Shown piece after piece: positions 1 to 7,654 of a DNA stretch of 17,700 nucleotides (positions are counted from its first letter, which is position 1; each line of letters starts with the position of its first letter). Location of the stretch: the NCBI GenBank assembly GCA_035524095.1, contig DATKPK010000124.1, positions 1 through 17,700 of the forward strand, given 5' to 3'. The DNA is from DATJUF01 sp035524095 (GTDB lineage: Bacteria > Desulfobacterota > Binatia > Binatales > Binataceae). The notes under the pieces were generated by a model. It searched no databases and was not told where the DNA came from. It saw nothing but the letters and a program-made list of their open reading frames with translations. Both the position numbers and the translations under genes were made by a program.

Positions 1-119
1 GCGAGAGCTTTCGGCTGAAGGAGAAACGCCGTGCCGGACTGCTCAGCCAGCAGGCTACTGAGAATACCGCCGCGCCCGCCCGTGATTCGCCGAAATCATC
101 CATCGGAGGTAGCGCGTAA
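1..119 (+). CDS. istB: IS21-family helper ATPase IstB, C-terminal end (cut by window edge)
   Basis: Frame 3 is open from the first base to a TAA at 117-119. It gives about 38 residues beginning ESFRLKEKRRAGLL, and the two bases before are compatible with a Gly codon. I recognise the GESFRLKEKRRAGLL pattern as the usual basic C-terminal strand and tail of IstB, the AAA+ ATPase that helps IS21-family transposase IstA choose and capture target DNA. The Walker motifs would lie outside the window. The ending is followed within about 110 bases by a TG...CA-type terminus, which is the normal istB-to-right-end spacing in this family. Only the tail is visible, so the call rests on a short match plus context. 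Confidence 0.6.
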   Translation, partial: ESFRLKEKRRAGLLSQQATENTAAPARDSPKSSIGGSA

Positions 120-226
120 AATCTCGCGCAACCACGCATCATATCGGGCGCGAGAAACCAAAGAGTTCGCTAAATGAGGGACATCCGTAATCGGCGAAAA
201 AATGACAATTTAGCCCGGCGTTGACA
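1..226 (+). mobile_element. Right end of an IS21-family insertion sequence
   Basis: The istB tail is followed by a non-coding end that I place at 226. On the minus strand the end reads TGTCAACGCCGGGCTAA, starting with the TG expected of IS21 termini. Two direct repeats of the form CGGCG...TGACA (192-207 and 216-226) sit side by side, as in the multiple terminal repeats of IS21 elements. An 8-bp inverted repeat TCTCGCGC/GCGCGAGA (122-129, 148-155) just after the istB stop may act as a terminator. The exact boundary and the target duplication cannot be verified because the left end is outside the window. The terminus differs from that of the IS21-like element at the right of the window beyond the first five bases, so they are probably different elements. 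Confidence 0.55.
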
Positions 227-932
227 ACAGCTGAGCGCATGTGCCGCGATGGAAGGGATCTATTTGCAATGCATCGTTGTAGTCGCTGATGGCGTTGTCG
301 ATTTGCCCGAGTCTAAAGTACGCAAACCCTCTGTCGGAAAATGCAGGGGCGCTGTATGGGTCCAGGGCGATCGCCATATCGCAATCTGCGATCGCCCGTT
401 CATAATCTCCCTTGTACGAATAGATCTGAGCACGACGGCTGTAAGCGTCAGCTTCGTATGGCCCCAATTTGATCGCTTGGCTGCAATCGGCCAGCGCATC
501 GTTATAGTCCCCGCTGAAAGTGTGAGCGAAGCAGCATGCGCCCCAAGCCTTTGGGTCTCGCGGGTCAACCTTGATGGCCTGATCGCAGTCAGATATTGCT
601 GAACGGGCATCTCGCTTATACGCGTACGCTTCGCAGCGTCTGCCCCATGCTCCAGCATCCTGTGGATCCAGCCGAATCGCCTCCGAAAACTTTGTTATCG
701 CTTCGTTGTAATTTTGGGCCTTCAGCGCTGCCTGGCCCTGTTTAATCAGGTCAGCATCACTAGCCTCTGCCGCGCTTACCTTTGAGCAGAGGATCACCAG
801 AGCAATCAATGCGGCGATTAATGTGACCGTCTTTGAGCGCATCGTTCCAATGTCGGCGATTTGCTGCGTCTGCGCCACCTGGTGCATCTCGTCAAGCTTA
901 TTATTTAGACGCTCCAAATTCCTCAATGCCAT
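210..932 (-). CDS. Secreted TPR-repeat protein, 3' end truncated by an IS
   Basis: This 240-residue protein has five tetratricopeptide repeats in exact 34-residue steps (about 59-92, 93-126, 127-160, 161-194, 195-228), with typical A/G and DP positions such as AIRLDP, AIKVDP and AIALDP. TPR arrays are protein-protein interaction scaffolds. A signal peptide starts at Met31 (MRSKTV, hydrophobic TLIAALIALVILCS, cleavage near VSA/AEA), so translation probably starts there (842), where a GGAACG precedes the ATG. The longer form adds 30 charged residues and would hide the signal. A sixth repeat would begin at about residue 229, but the frame ends at once in LSTPG-stop. Those codons are read from the terminal repeat of the adjacent IS, so the original gene was probably longer. 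The partner and pathway are unknown. Confidence 0.75.
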   Translation of the reverse strand: MALRNLERLNNKLDEMHQVAQTQQIADIGTMRSKTVTLIAALIALVILCSKVSAAEASDADLIKQGQAALKAQNYNEAITKFSEAIRLDPQDAGAWGRRCEAYAYKRDARSAISDCDQAIKVDPRDPKAWGACCFAHTFSGDYNDALADCSQAIKLGPYEADAYSRRAQIYSYKGDYERAIADCDMAIALDPYSAPAFSDRGFAYFRLGQIDNAISDYNDALQIDPFHRGTCAQLLSTPG

Positions 933-1127
933 TTCGATATTCCGGCAGGTTCTCTTTAGATAATCAAAATAGCTCCTTAAACGTGGTTTTTGGTTGCTCC
1001 TCTAGCCCTTTATGGTTCGACATAGCCCAGTCCCGCGATTATGCTGGCCTTGCCGGTGTCCGGCGCGACCCTAGTGGCCTCGGTCCGGAATTGAACAATC
1101 ACCGGCCGAGGCTCGGCGCGACTGCCC

Positions 1128-2012
1128 ATGCATAAACACATCAGCAAGCATTCCGAAACCAAACACTTGGCCGATGACGTTATTCACTATCGGGAATACA
1201 AGATTCTGCTCCAGGCTGAGCAATTCACAGGCAAGCGTTCCTTCCTCGAATTCTGGGAAGATGCCAACAAGACCATGCGGAAACTCGGGCTGAAAGTTGA
1301 GACCGACCCGCACGCCTTCGATAGCCAGGTCCGTGAAGTCTTGTTCTATGACACGCCCGAGTTCGACCTCTACAACAACCATTTCATCCTGCGCAAACGC
1401 ACTTTCTACGATCAGGGTTGGCCTCGGCCTGGCCATGAGCTGACCTTCAAGTTCCGCGCGCCTGATCTGGAGGCTGCGGCGGCCGTTGATGTTCGGGCGC
1501 AACTAGGTGGTCACGAGGAGATCAAGTTCAAAGAGGAACTACTGCTGGAGCGCGACCGCCTCGGGGGGATGCGCAGCGTGTTCTCTCATGGATGCGTGCT
1601 GATCTCACCTGAGATTGAACTCGAACGCGGCATCGAGAACATCGCACGCGCCTTTCCAACTCTCAAGAAGATTGACATAAGCCCTCGAACCAAGCTCGAA
1701 CTGGTCAATAATGTAGCGGTTGAGGAAGTGCAAAATACCTTCGGTTGGATTCACTTCCACCATCACTTCAAGGGCAAGGCTACTGTTGCGATATGGCGGA
1801 GCCGGGCCTTGGAGCGGTCCTTATCCGGCGAATTCGCCTTCCAGTGTAAGTTCGACCGCTTCGAAGAAGTTGATAAGGAAGCTCTCGAACTTTCGGAAGA
1901 ATTTTATAAGAAGGTTCAGCTGGATTGCGCGGAATGGATTAAGCTCGGTACGACCAAGACCGCGATGGTCTACGGCCTCGGCGAGGGAAACCGGGTCAAA
2001 AATCACGAATAA
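1128..2012 (+). CDS. CYTH-like domain protein
   Basis: The 294-residue protein resembles the CYTH/triphosphate tunnel metalloenzyme superfamily (class IV adenylate cyclase, thiamine triphosphatase, inorganic triphosphatases), whose members bind triphosphates in a beta-barrel tunnel. Visible family marks are REYK at 22-25 (the place of the ExExK motif), FYDTPEFDLY at 73-82, the basic strand LRKR at 88-91, ELTFKFR at 104-110, and a late TKTAMVYG at 277-284. The first Glu of ExExK is Tyr21 (YxExK), which weakens a prediction of catalysis. It is longer than the common 180-200 residue CYTH proteins, with extra sequence around 115-230. The start codon has no clear Shine-Dalgarno. It is monocistronic and followed by a hairpin. 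The substrate is unknown; the fold call is moderately firm and the enzymatic role is not. Confidence 0.6.
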   Translation: MHKHISKHSETKHLADDVIHYREYKILLQAEQFTGKRSFLEFWEDANKTMRKLGLKVETDPHAFDSQVREVLFYDTPEFDLYNNHFILRKRTFYDQGWPRPGHELTFKFRAPDLEAAAAVDVRAQLGGHEEIKFKEELLLERDRLGGMRSVFSHGCVLISPEIELERGIENIARAFPTLKKIDISPRTKLELVNNVAVEEVQNTFGWIHFHHHFKGKATVAIWRSRALERSLSGEFAFQCKFDRFEEVDKEALELSEEFYKKVQLDCAEWIKLGTTKTAMVYGLGEGNRVKNHE

Positions 2013-2023
2013 ACACTGGCCAT

Positions 2024-2046
2024 TGGGCTAGGTCCGCCCTAGCCCA
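2024..2046 (+). terminator. Hairpin after the CYTH-like gene
   Basis: TGGGCTAGG (2024-2032) and CCTAGCCCA (2038-2046) form a perfect 9-bp stem with a 5-base loop, 12 bases after the stop codon. No T-tract follows, so it is either a weak intrinsic terminator or an RNA-stabilising hairpin. The 2047-2292 stretch to the next gene contains another inverted repeat, ATCGCCTT/AAGGCGAT (2053-2060, 2086-2093), and nothing else I can identify. Confidence 0.5.
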
Positions 2047-2292
2047 TTAGCGATCGCCTTCGTCCGACCATGATTGGCAGGATGCAAGGCGATTGACCCG
2101 TTCGATCAGCGCTCCTTTTCCCGCGCTCTCTAATGTCATCGGGCAGCAGGAATCGGCCGTTGGTTTCGAGCAGCCGCTGGCCTAATGAATCCTCGCGCGA
2201 CCTCTCGATTCCACCGATGCGCGTCTTTACGCGACGGTTCGATTCCGCTCAAATTCGGGGGACACTGCCATCTCGCCTCAGGAGCGACTCTC

Positions 2293-3177
2293 ATGAAAAT
2301 CGGCTTCTTCGCTATCGGTATCAACAATCTCGCCCGCCCCGACCTGATCACAACGGTCGCCACCAACGCCGAACGTCTCGACTTCGCCACTGTATGGGCG
2401 CCCGAACACGTCGTCTTCCTTGAGCGTTTCGCCTCAAAATACCCCTACGCGCGCGGCGCCAGCGTCCCGATTCCCACCACGACGCCATTGCTCAATCCGC
2501 TGCTGGCTCTGACCTACGCAGCCGCGCACACGAAACGTATTCGCCTCGCCACCGGCATCTGCCTCGTCCCCGAGTACAACCCGCTGCTCCTCGCAAAGCT
2601 CGCCGCGACCCTCGACTATCTCAGCAATGGCCGCTTCGCACTGGGTATAGGCATCGGATGGCTCCAGGAGGAGTTCAAAGCTATGGGCATCCCGTGGGAA
2701 CGGCGGGCAAAGCGCACTCGTGAATATATCGAAGCGATGCGCGCGCTATGGGGCGACCAAACGAGCTATGCTGGCGAGTTCGTCAATTTCGAAGGCGCGC
2801 TAAGCTACCCCAAGCCGATCAAAGGCTCGAAGCTACCGATCCTCGTCGGCGGGCAAACCGAGGCGGCCCTCAAACGCGCAGCCTCTTACGGTACGGGATG
2901 GTGTGGTTTCAATCTTACTCCCGCCGAGACGTCCGATGCGGTCGCTCGCTTGCGCACGTTGCTCAAGGAAAACGGGCGGGACCCGCGCGATTTCGAATAC
3001 ATCGTCGCCGCGACTCCGCAGTCTACCCCTGCCGATCTCTCAGCCTATCGTGACGCAGGCGTCGGTCAGGTCGATCTGACGCCCGTCTTCCAGCATCCGC
3101 TCACGACCGACGCTGAAATCGTCGAGCTGCTCGAACAACTTGCCCATCAATGGGTCGTGCCGGCCGCTCAACTATGA
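2293..3177 (+). CDS. LLM-class F420-dependent oxidoreductase (Rv2161c-like)
   Basis: This is a 294-residue luciferase-like TIM-barrel oxidoreductase. These proteins use F420 or FMN to oxidise or reduce alcohols, ketones or related substrates. It begins MKIGFFAIGINN and has WAPEHVVF (35-42), KRIRLATGICLVPEYNPLLLAK (81-102), LDYLSNGRFALGIGIGW (107-123) and ILVGGQTEAALKRAA (183-197), the ordered blocks of the TIGR03619/Rv2161c-type branch, mostly assigned to F420. The start at 2293 is chosen because AGGAG lies 8 bases upstream and the family's first beta strand begins there; an in-frame upstream start at 2185 adds 36 unrelated residues. It is first of four plus-strand genes spaced 49-66 bases apart. 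The cofactor (F420 or FMN) and the substrate cannot be decided from the sequence. Confidence 0.82.
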   Translation: MKIGFFAIGINNLARPDLITTVATNAERLDFATVWAPEHVVFLERFASKYPYARGASVPIPTTTPLLNPLLALTYAAAHTKRIRLATGICLVPEYNPLLLAKLAATLDYLSNGRFALGIGIGWLQEEFKAMGIPWERRAKRTREYIEAMRALWGDQTSYAGEFVNFEGALSYPKPIKGSKLPILVGGQTEAALKRAASYGTGWCGFNLTPAETSDAVARLRTLLKENGRDPRDFEYIVAATPQSTPADLSAYRDAGVGQVDLTPVFQHPLTTDAEIVELLEQLAHQWVVPAAQL

Positions 3178-3243
3178 GCGCGCAACCACTTTTCTGCTAA
3201 GCTCCTTCGCGCACGGCACCGTGAGTTTATACAGAGGTGAAAC

Positions 3244-3996
3244 ATGGATCGGCTTAAGGGCAAAGTTGCTTTGATTTCAGGAGGGGCGCGTGGGCAGGGC
3301 GCGTCCGAGGCGCGGATGTTCGTTGATGAAGGTGCGCGCGTCGTCATCGCCGATGTCCTCGACAACGACGCCTCCGCGCTCGCCGAAGAAATCAATCGCA
3401 AGGCCGGTCACAAGGCTGCAATTGCCGTTCATCTCGACGTCACTCGCGGAGCCGATTGGCGTGCCGCCGTCGATACTGCCACACGCGAATTTGGCGGCCT
3501 CGACATTCTGGTCAACAACGCCGGCATCCTCAACGTCAAAGGCATCATGGAGACCAGCGAAGAGGAATGGGACGCCATCGTCAGCGTCAACCAGAAAGGC
3601 GTATGGCTCGGTATGAAGGCTGCTGTCCCCGCGCTGCGTCATCGCGGCGGCGGCTCCATCGTCAACATCTCCTCGATTTATGGGCTGATTGGTTCCGCCG
3701 GTTCAGCCGCCTATCACGGCAGCAAAGGCGCCGTCCGTCTGCTGACGAAAGCCGCCGCAGTCCAGTACGCTCCCGACAAAATTCGCGTCAACTCCGTCCA
3801 TCCCGGTGTCATCAAAACTCCGATGGTGGATATCTTTGCCGATCAAGAACTCGCCGCGATCGCAAATCTCGCTCCGATGAAGCGTGCGGGTACGCCCGAA
3901 GAGGTCGCTTGGGTTGTGCTCTTCCTCGCCACTGACGAAGCCTCATTCGTCACCGGCGCCGAGTATGTAGTCGACGGTGGCTATACCACCGTCTAG
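3244..3996 (+). CDS. SDR-family NAD(P)-dependent oxidoreductase
   Basis: This 250-residue classical short-chain dehydrogenase has the glycine-rich cofactor loop GGARGQG (13-19), an Asp at the end of the second strand (ADVLD, which suggests NAD preference), NNAG (91-94), catalytic Ser144 in NISS, and Tyr157/Lys161 in YHGSK. The C-terminal VTGAEYVVDGG is typical of FabG-like and 3-alpha/20-beta-hydroxysteroid dehydrogenase-like SDRs. The length is normal for the family and all active-site residues are present. GAGGTG precedes the ATG. It lies between an LLM oxidoreductase and a CoA-transferase, which suggests oxidation of a secondary alcohol on a lipid or alicyclic acid substrate. A fatty acid synthesis FabG role is less likely, as no other synthesis gene is near. 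Confidence 0.9.
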   Translation: MDRLKGKVALISGGARGQGASEARMFVDEGARVVIADVLDNDASALAEEINRKAGHKAAIAVHLDVTRGADWRAAVDTATREFGGLDILVNNAGILNVKGIMETSEEEWDAIVSVNQKGVWLGMKAAVPALRHRGGGSIVNISSIYGLIGSAGSAAYHGSKGAVRLLTKAAAVQYAPDKIRVNSVHPGVIKTPMVDIFADQELAAIANLAPMKRAGTPEEVAWVVLFLATDEASFVTGAEYVVDGGYTTV

Positions 3997-4059
3997 TCAT
4001 TCACCTTTTCGGCAGCTATTCCGTAATTACTTAGTATCGATCCCCGCGGAGGCATTCGC

Positions 4060-5289
4060 ATGAGCAATCCCGCCAAGCCTGCAACCCAAATGCTTTCCGG
4101 CCTGAAAGTGCTGGACCTCACTCAGTACCTCGCCGGTCCGACCGTCACCCGCTTCATGGCCGAGATGGGCGCGGAGATCATAAAAGTCGAGCAGGCCCCC
4201 GGCGGTGATCCTTCGCGGCTGCTGCCGTTTATTAAGAACGGCCGGAGTGCCTATTTCGTCCAGCAAAATCGTGGCAAGAAAAGCCTCTGTCTCGATTTCT
4301 CTAAGCCCGAGACCGTCGATCTGCTTCATTCGCTAGTCACTAAAGTCGACGTCGTCGTCGAAAACTATGGCCCTGGTGTGCTCGAACGCAAGCGCCTCGA
4401 CTACGCTTCCCTTCGCGCCATCAATCCACGTCTTATCATGGCCTCAATCTCAGCTTTCGGACGTACCGGCCCGCTCTCGCACAAAGTCGGTTATGATCTG
4501 ATCGCGCAAGCCTTCTCCGGACTGATTTCCGTGACTGGCTATCCCGATCGCCCGCCGGTATTCGTAGGAATGGGTATTGGCGATCAGGGCAGTGGCGTCC
4601 ACGCCTTTTCCGCGATTGGCTATGCGCTCTACTATCGAGAAAAGACCGGTGTCGGTCAGCATATCGACATCTCAATGGTCGACGCGCTCTTCCATCAACA
4701 CGAACTGAACGTTCACGCCAATGTCCTGTCGGAAGGGCAATTCTCACCCGGCCGGATGGGCGCGCATCATGCGCTCGTCGCGCCCTGCGGCGTCTTCAAG
4801 GGTCCCAGGGGCTACATAGTCATTCTCGTGCTCGATCGCCAATGGCCCTCGATGGCGAAAGCGATGGGCCGCCCTGATCTCATCGACGATCCGCGCTTCG
4901 CTACCGGCGCCGAACGCGGCAGGAATCAACGCGAACTTATCAAAATTATCGAGGATTGGATGGCCACTCTCCCCTCCGACGAAGCAGCGCTCCAGATCTT
5001 CGAGGAATTCCGTATCGCCGCAGCGCCGGTCGTCACCGTTGCCGAAAGTATCAATCATCCGTATTTCAATGCCCGCAATATGATCCGCAAGGTCAAGGAT
5101 CCCATCATTGGCGAATTGACTATTCCGGGTTTTCCGCTGAAGTTCTCCGAATTCCCGGACCTTCCGGATATTGAAGCCCCAATGCTCGGGCAGCACGGCG
5201 AAGAAGTTCTGCGCGAACATCTCGGCTACACTGATAGCCAACTGGCTGACTTGCGCTCCAAAGGCATCCTCGTGTCGGAAAACCGTTAG
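4060..5289 (+). CDS. CaiB/BaiF family (class III) CoA-transferase
   Basis: This 409-residue class III CoA-transferase moves CoA between carboxylic acids through aspartyl-CoA intermediates in the cytoplasm. Visible blocks are LSGLKVLDLTQYLAGPTVTR near the N-terminus, GAEIIKVEQAPGGDPSR (38-53), NRGKKSLCLD (70-79), ENYGPGVLER (101-110), SISAFGRTGP (129-138) and the catalytic Asp175 in MGIGDQGSG. The C-terminal domain carries PVVTVAES and GQHGEEVL, both usual for the family. A GGAGG box sits about 9 bases before the ATG. In lipid- or steroid-degrading bacteria such genes often activate acids or bile-acid-like substrates for beta-oxidation. Here it lies between an SDR and a second LLM enzyme, but the acid it activates cannot be read from sequence. 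Confidence 0.92.
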   Translation: MSNPAKPATQMLSGLKVLDLTQYLAGPTVTRFMAEMGAEIIKVEQAPGGDPSRLLPFIKNGRSAYFVQQNRGKKSLCLDFSKPETVDLLHSLVTKVDVVVENYGPGVLERKRLDYASLRAINPRLIMASISAFGRTGPLSHKVGYDLIAQAFSGLISVTGYPDRPPVFVGMGIGDQGSGVHAFSAIGYALYYREKTGVGQHIDISMVDALFHQHELNVHANVLSEGQFSPGRMGAHHALVAPCGVFKGPRGYIVILVLDRQWPSMAKAMGRPDLIDDPRFATGAERGRNQRELIKIIEDWMATLPSDEAALQIFEEFRIAAAPVVTVAESINHPYFNARNMIRKVKDPIIGELTIPGFPLKFSEFPDLPDIEAPMLGQHGEEVLREHLGYTDSQLADLRSKGILVSENR

Positions 5290-5338
5290 GCTCACAGATG
5301 GCCTGCCGCTAGGCTTGAGGGGTAAGGAGTAAAAGCTG

Positions 5339-6394
5339 ATGAAGTTCGGCCTACTGTATATTTCTGATTACGACCCCGATCGCTACAAGAGCGCGAGCCA
5401 CTATTACGGCGAGATCCTCGAGCAGATTCAGTATCAGGAAGAACTCGGCTTCGACGGCGTCTTCTTCGCCGAGCACTACGTCGGCGGCTACGCCTTTCCA
5501 TCACCGCCAGTCTTTGCTGCTGCGGTCGCTCAACGCACCAAGCGTATTCGCCTCGGGACTGGCGTGACACTGCTGCCGTTGAGTAATCCGATCCGCACTG
5601 CCGAAGAGTATGCGATGCTCGACGTACTGAGTAATGGCCGCCTGGACTTCGGCGTCGGCCGTGGCGTCCTCAAAGCGGAATATGAGCTATTCGGTATCGA
5701 CGAAAGCGAAAGCCAGGGACGCTTTCATGAGTCGCTCGATATCATCATTCGAGCCTGGACGCAGGATAGCGTCACCTACGACGGTAAGTACTACAAGATC
5801 AACGACGTCAAAGCGCTGCCAAAGCCGGTCCAGCAGCCTTATCCTCCTGTCTGGACCGCCTGTGCTGTCACACCCGAGAGCTTCACTTGGGCCGGACGTC
5901 ACGGCTTCAATCCGATGCTCGTTCCCTTTGCCTATCCGAAACACGCAGACCTTCAGAGCAAGTTGAAGCTGTATTGGTCGGCTTTGAAGGAAGCAGGCCA
6001 TGATCCTTCGACTCGCGAAGTACTTGGTGTCTACCATCTATATGTCGCCGATAGTGACGAAGCCGCGCACGCAACAGCCCGCAAGCATTGGGAGAAATAT
6101 TGGGGCTTTTTTGCTGCCCTCGATCAAAAAGGCTCCTGGGGCGCGACTGACTATAAGGAATACAAGGGCGGACTTTCGCGGCTGTTTGGCGGCGCCAAGT
6201 ACGAAGATCTGGATCAGGGCGATTGTATGATTTTCGGTACACCCGAGCGATGTGCGCAGCGCCTCAAGCGCGCGGAGGTCGACTTCGGCTTGACTTACCC
6301 AATCTTCGAGGTGAACTTTGGCGGCTTTCCTCACAAGGAAATCATGCAATCCCTGGAAAAATTCGCCAAATACGTAATGCCCAAGTTCAAGTAA
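5339..6394 (+). CDS. LLM-class flavin- or F420-dependent oxidoreductase
   Basis: This 351-residue bacterial-luciferase-like TIM-barrel enzyme is from a different branch than the gene at 2293. Marks are FGLLYISDYDPDRY at the N-terminus, ELGFDGVFFAEHYVGG (35-50), KRIRLGTGVTLLPLSNPIRTAEEYAMLD (68-95), LSNGRLDFGVGRGVLKAEYELFGI (97-120) and the YPPVW strand near 168-172. The WAEHH-type motif in this branch (FAEHY) is typical of flavin monooxygenase-like members acting with a separate reductase. No reductase gene is present here. The length is normal for the branch. AAGGAG precedes the ATG. It is the last gene of the plus-strand cluster and ends 18 bases before a strong hairpin. FMN is my favoured cofactor, with F420 as the alternative. 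Confidence 0.85.
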   Translation: MKFGLLYISDYDPDRYKSASHYYGEILEQIQYQEELGFDGVFFAEHYVGGYAFPSPPVFAAAVAQRTKRIRLGTGVTLLPLSNPIRTAEEYAMLDVLSNGRLDFGVGRGVLKAEYELFGIDESESQGRFHESLDIIIRAWTQDSVTYDGKYYKINDVKALPKPVQQPYPPVWTACAVTPESFTWAGRHGFNPMLVPFAYPKHADLQSKLKLYWSALKEAGHDPSTREVLGVYHLYVADSDEAAHATARKHWEKYWGFFAALDQKGSWGATDYKEYKGGLSRLFGGAKYEDLDQGDCMIFGTPERCAQRLKRAEVDFGLTYPIFEVNFGGFPHKEIMQSLEKFAKYVMPKFK

Positions 6395-6412
6395 TTTAAA
6401 ATTGCAACTATC

Positions 6413-6448
6413 AAAGGCTGCCGCCATTCTATAGACCCGGCAGCCTTT
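6413..6448. terminator. Bidirectional intrinsic terminator between convergent operons
   Basis: AAAGGCTGCCG (6413-6423) and CGGCAGCCTTT (6438-6448) form a perfect 11-bp stem with a 14-base loop. A T-rich run follows on the plus strand, and an A/T-rich run (TTTAAAATTG upstream) on the other side would serve the minus strand. It sits in the 95-base gap between the stop codons of two convergent operons, where a shared terminator is expected. Confidence 0.8.
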
Positions 6449-6489
6449 CTATTTTCTCATCGCGTCCCCAGTGAATGACGTCGGTTCAA

Positions 6490-7605
6490 CTAGAACGTCG
6501 GCAGATGCTGGACTTCCTTGTACTTGTAGTACCCGGGACCGACCCCGTACTCCATAATTCCGAAGCCAACATCGTTGCCACAGTGCCATTCAATTAAATG
6601 ATCGCTGAGTGTGCTTGCGACCTCTAATACCTTTGGGTCGCTCAAATCCCAAACGTCATGCTCCGCGTAGTACTCGCCCTTGCTATCACCGTGATACCAG
6701 CCGCGATAGCCACCGTAACCTCCACCCTTCAAATGCCAGCGTGGCTCATGCGTCACGAATGACACTTCCCGGGTTTCGCCGTTCTTGAAATATAGTTGGA
6801 TGTCGCCGCCCTTGAGCGTCTGTACCAGCCCCGATCCATCCCAGCGAAACTCCTGTTCGGTGCGATCGAGCAACCAACCCGGATCCGCAGCCGCACCGAA
6901 CGGATTCGCCCTCTCACCGCTGAGATAACTGTATTTGTTGGAGCCGCGCTCGACGAATCGCCAATGCAGCGCATAGTCATTGAATTGCGCTACTGACCAG
7001 CTAAATAAGAATGGCGCGAACGTAGTTTTTGTTGCATCCGACGCATCGGTCCGCAGCGCCCGCCGCGTGCCCCATGAGCGATCACGATGGCCCCACCAGG
7101 CATCAGTGCTCAACTCGATTGTCTTGCCTGGAAGGTAGATTTGCCCACGCGCCCGGCCCACTTGGTCGAAGCGCTTGATGTCCTGTACTACCTTTCCCCC
7201 GCTCTGCCGGAAATCGTGCTCTTCCTCATGCGGATTCATTGACGCAATCCACTCGACATCCAGATGCATCCCAGAAGGATTATCATCGAGCTTCAGCCGG
7301 AAACGCCTGAGTCCTTCGAGTAGCTCCACGGACAACGGGCCGATCTTCACTTCGTCGATCTTCGGACGCAGAGTGCGCGACGCGCGGAAGTTGTACTGTT
7401 TCCCCTTATGCCAGACCGTCGCGAAGCCGTCCTGCACGTTCTTGTTCAGATACTGTCCAACGCCAAAGCCGAGCATCGTATCTTTGTCGCGCACGTCGTA
7501 GATACTCACATAAATACGCTCAGTCCACTCCGGACTGTCTGTATGAGCATGATCTAGGGTGGCAGGGAGCTGATGGCACATGCGCTCGTCAAATGAACTC
7601 AGCAT
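6490..7605 (-). CDS. CrtC/AttH-like lipocalin-fold protein (uncertain)
   Basis: This is a 371-residue protein without signal peptide or membrane segments. The pattern of short aromatic beta strands with GHRDRSWG (172-179), ALHWRFVERG near 212-221 and the late run GGYGGYRGWYHGD resembles the two-lobed lipocalin-like fold of carotenoid 1,2-hydratase CrtC and AttH-type proteins and their uncharacterised relatives in lipid-degrading bacteria. I do not recognise a specific enzyme. In CrtC the fold adds water to isoprenoid double bonds. Here the partners are a phosphotransferase homologue and a DUF6285-like protein, so a bulky hydrophobic ligand is plausible but not shown. GGAGAG stands 6 bases before the ATG. 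It is last in a three-gene minus-strand operon, 49 bases after the phosphotransferase gene. Confidence 0.5.
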   Translation of the reverse strand: MLSSFDERMCHQLPATLDHAHTDSPEWTERIYVSIYDVRDKDTMLGFGVGQYLNKNVQDGFATVWHKGKQYNFRASRTLRPKIDEVKIGPLSVELLEGLRRFRLKLDDNPSGMHLDVEWIASMNPHEEEHDFRQSGGKVVQDIKRFDQVGRARGQIYLPGKTIELSTDAWWGHRDRSWGTRRALRTDASDATKTTFAPFLFSWSVAQFNDYALHWRFVERGSNKYSYLSGERANPFGAAADPGWLLDRTEQEFRWDGSGLVQTLKGGDIQLYFKNGETREVSFVTHEPRWHLKGGGYGGYRGWYHGDSKGEYYAEHDVWDLSDPKVLEVASTLSDHLIEWHCGNDVGFGIMEYGVGPGYYKYKEVQHLPTF

Positions 7606-7654
7606 TACTTCTCTCCGTTATCGTGCGTATCGGCGAACGCCCACATTTCGCTAA

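Noticed and set aside
1077..1112. Inverted repeat GCCTCGG/CCGAGGC upstream of the CYTH-like gene
   Set aside because: Only seven pairs with a 22-base loop and no T-run; too weak to call a terminator or operator.
2236..2246. GGTTCGATTCC, a tRNA T-loop-like sequence
   Set aside because: The T stem has a mismatch, no acceptor strand or CCA follows, and no anticodon arm pairs upstream, so it is chance similarity.
2185..2292. Upstream extension of the first LLM gene
   Set aside because: The 36 extra residues do not resemble the family, while a good AGGAG sits before the ATG at 2293 where the first beta strand begins.
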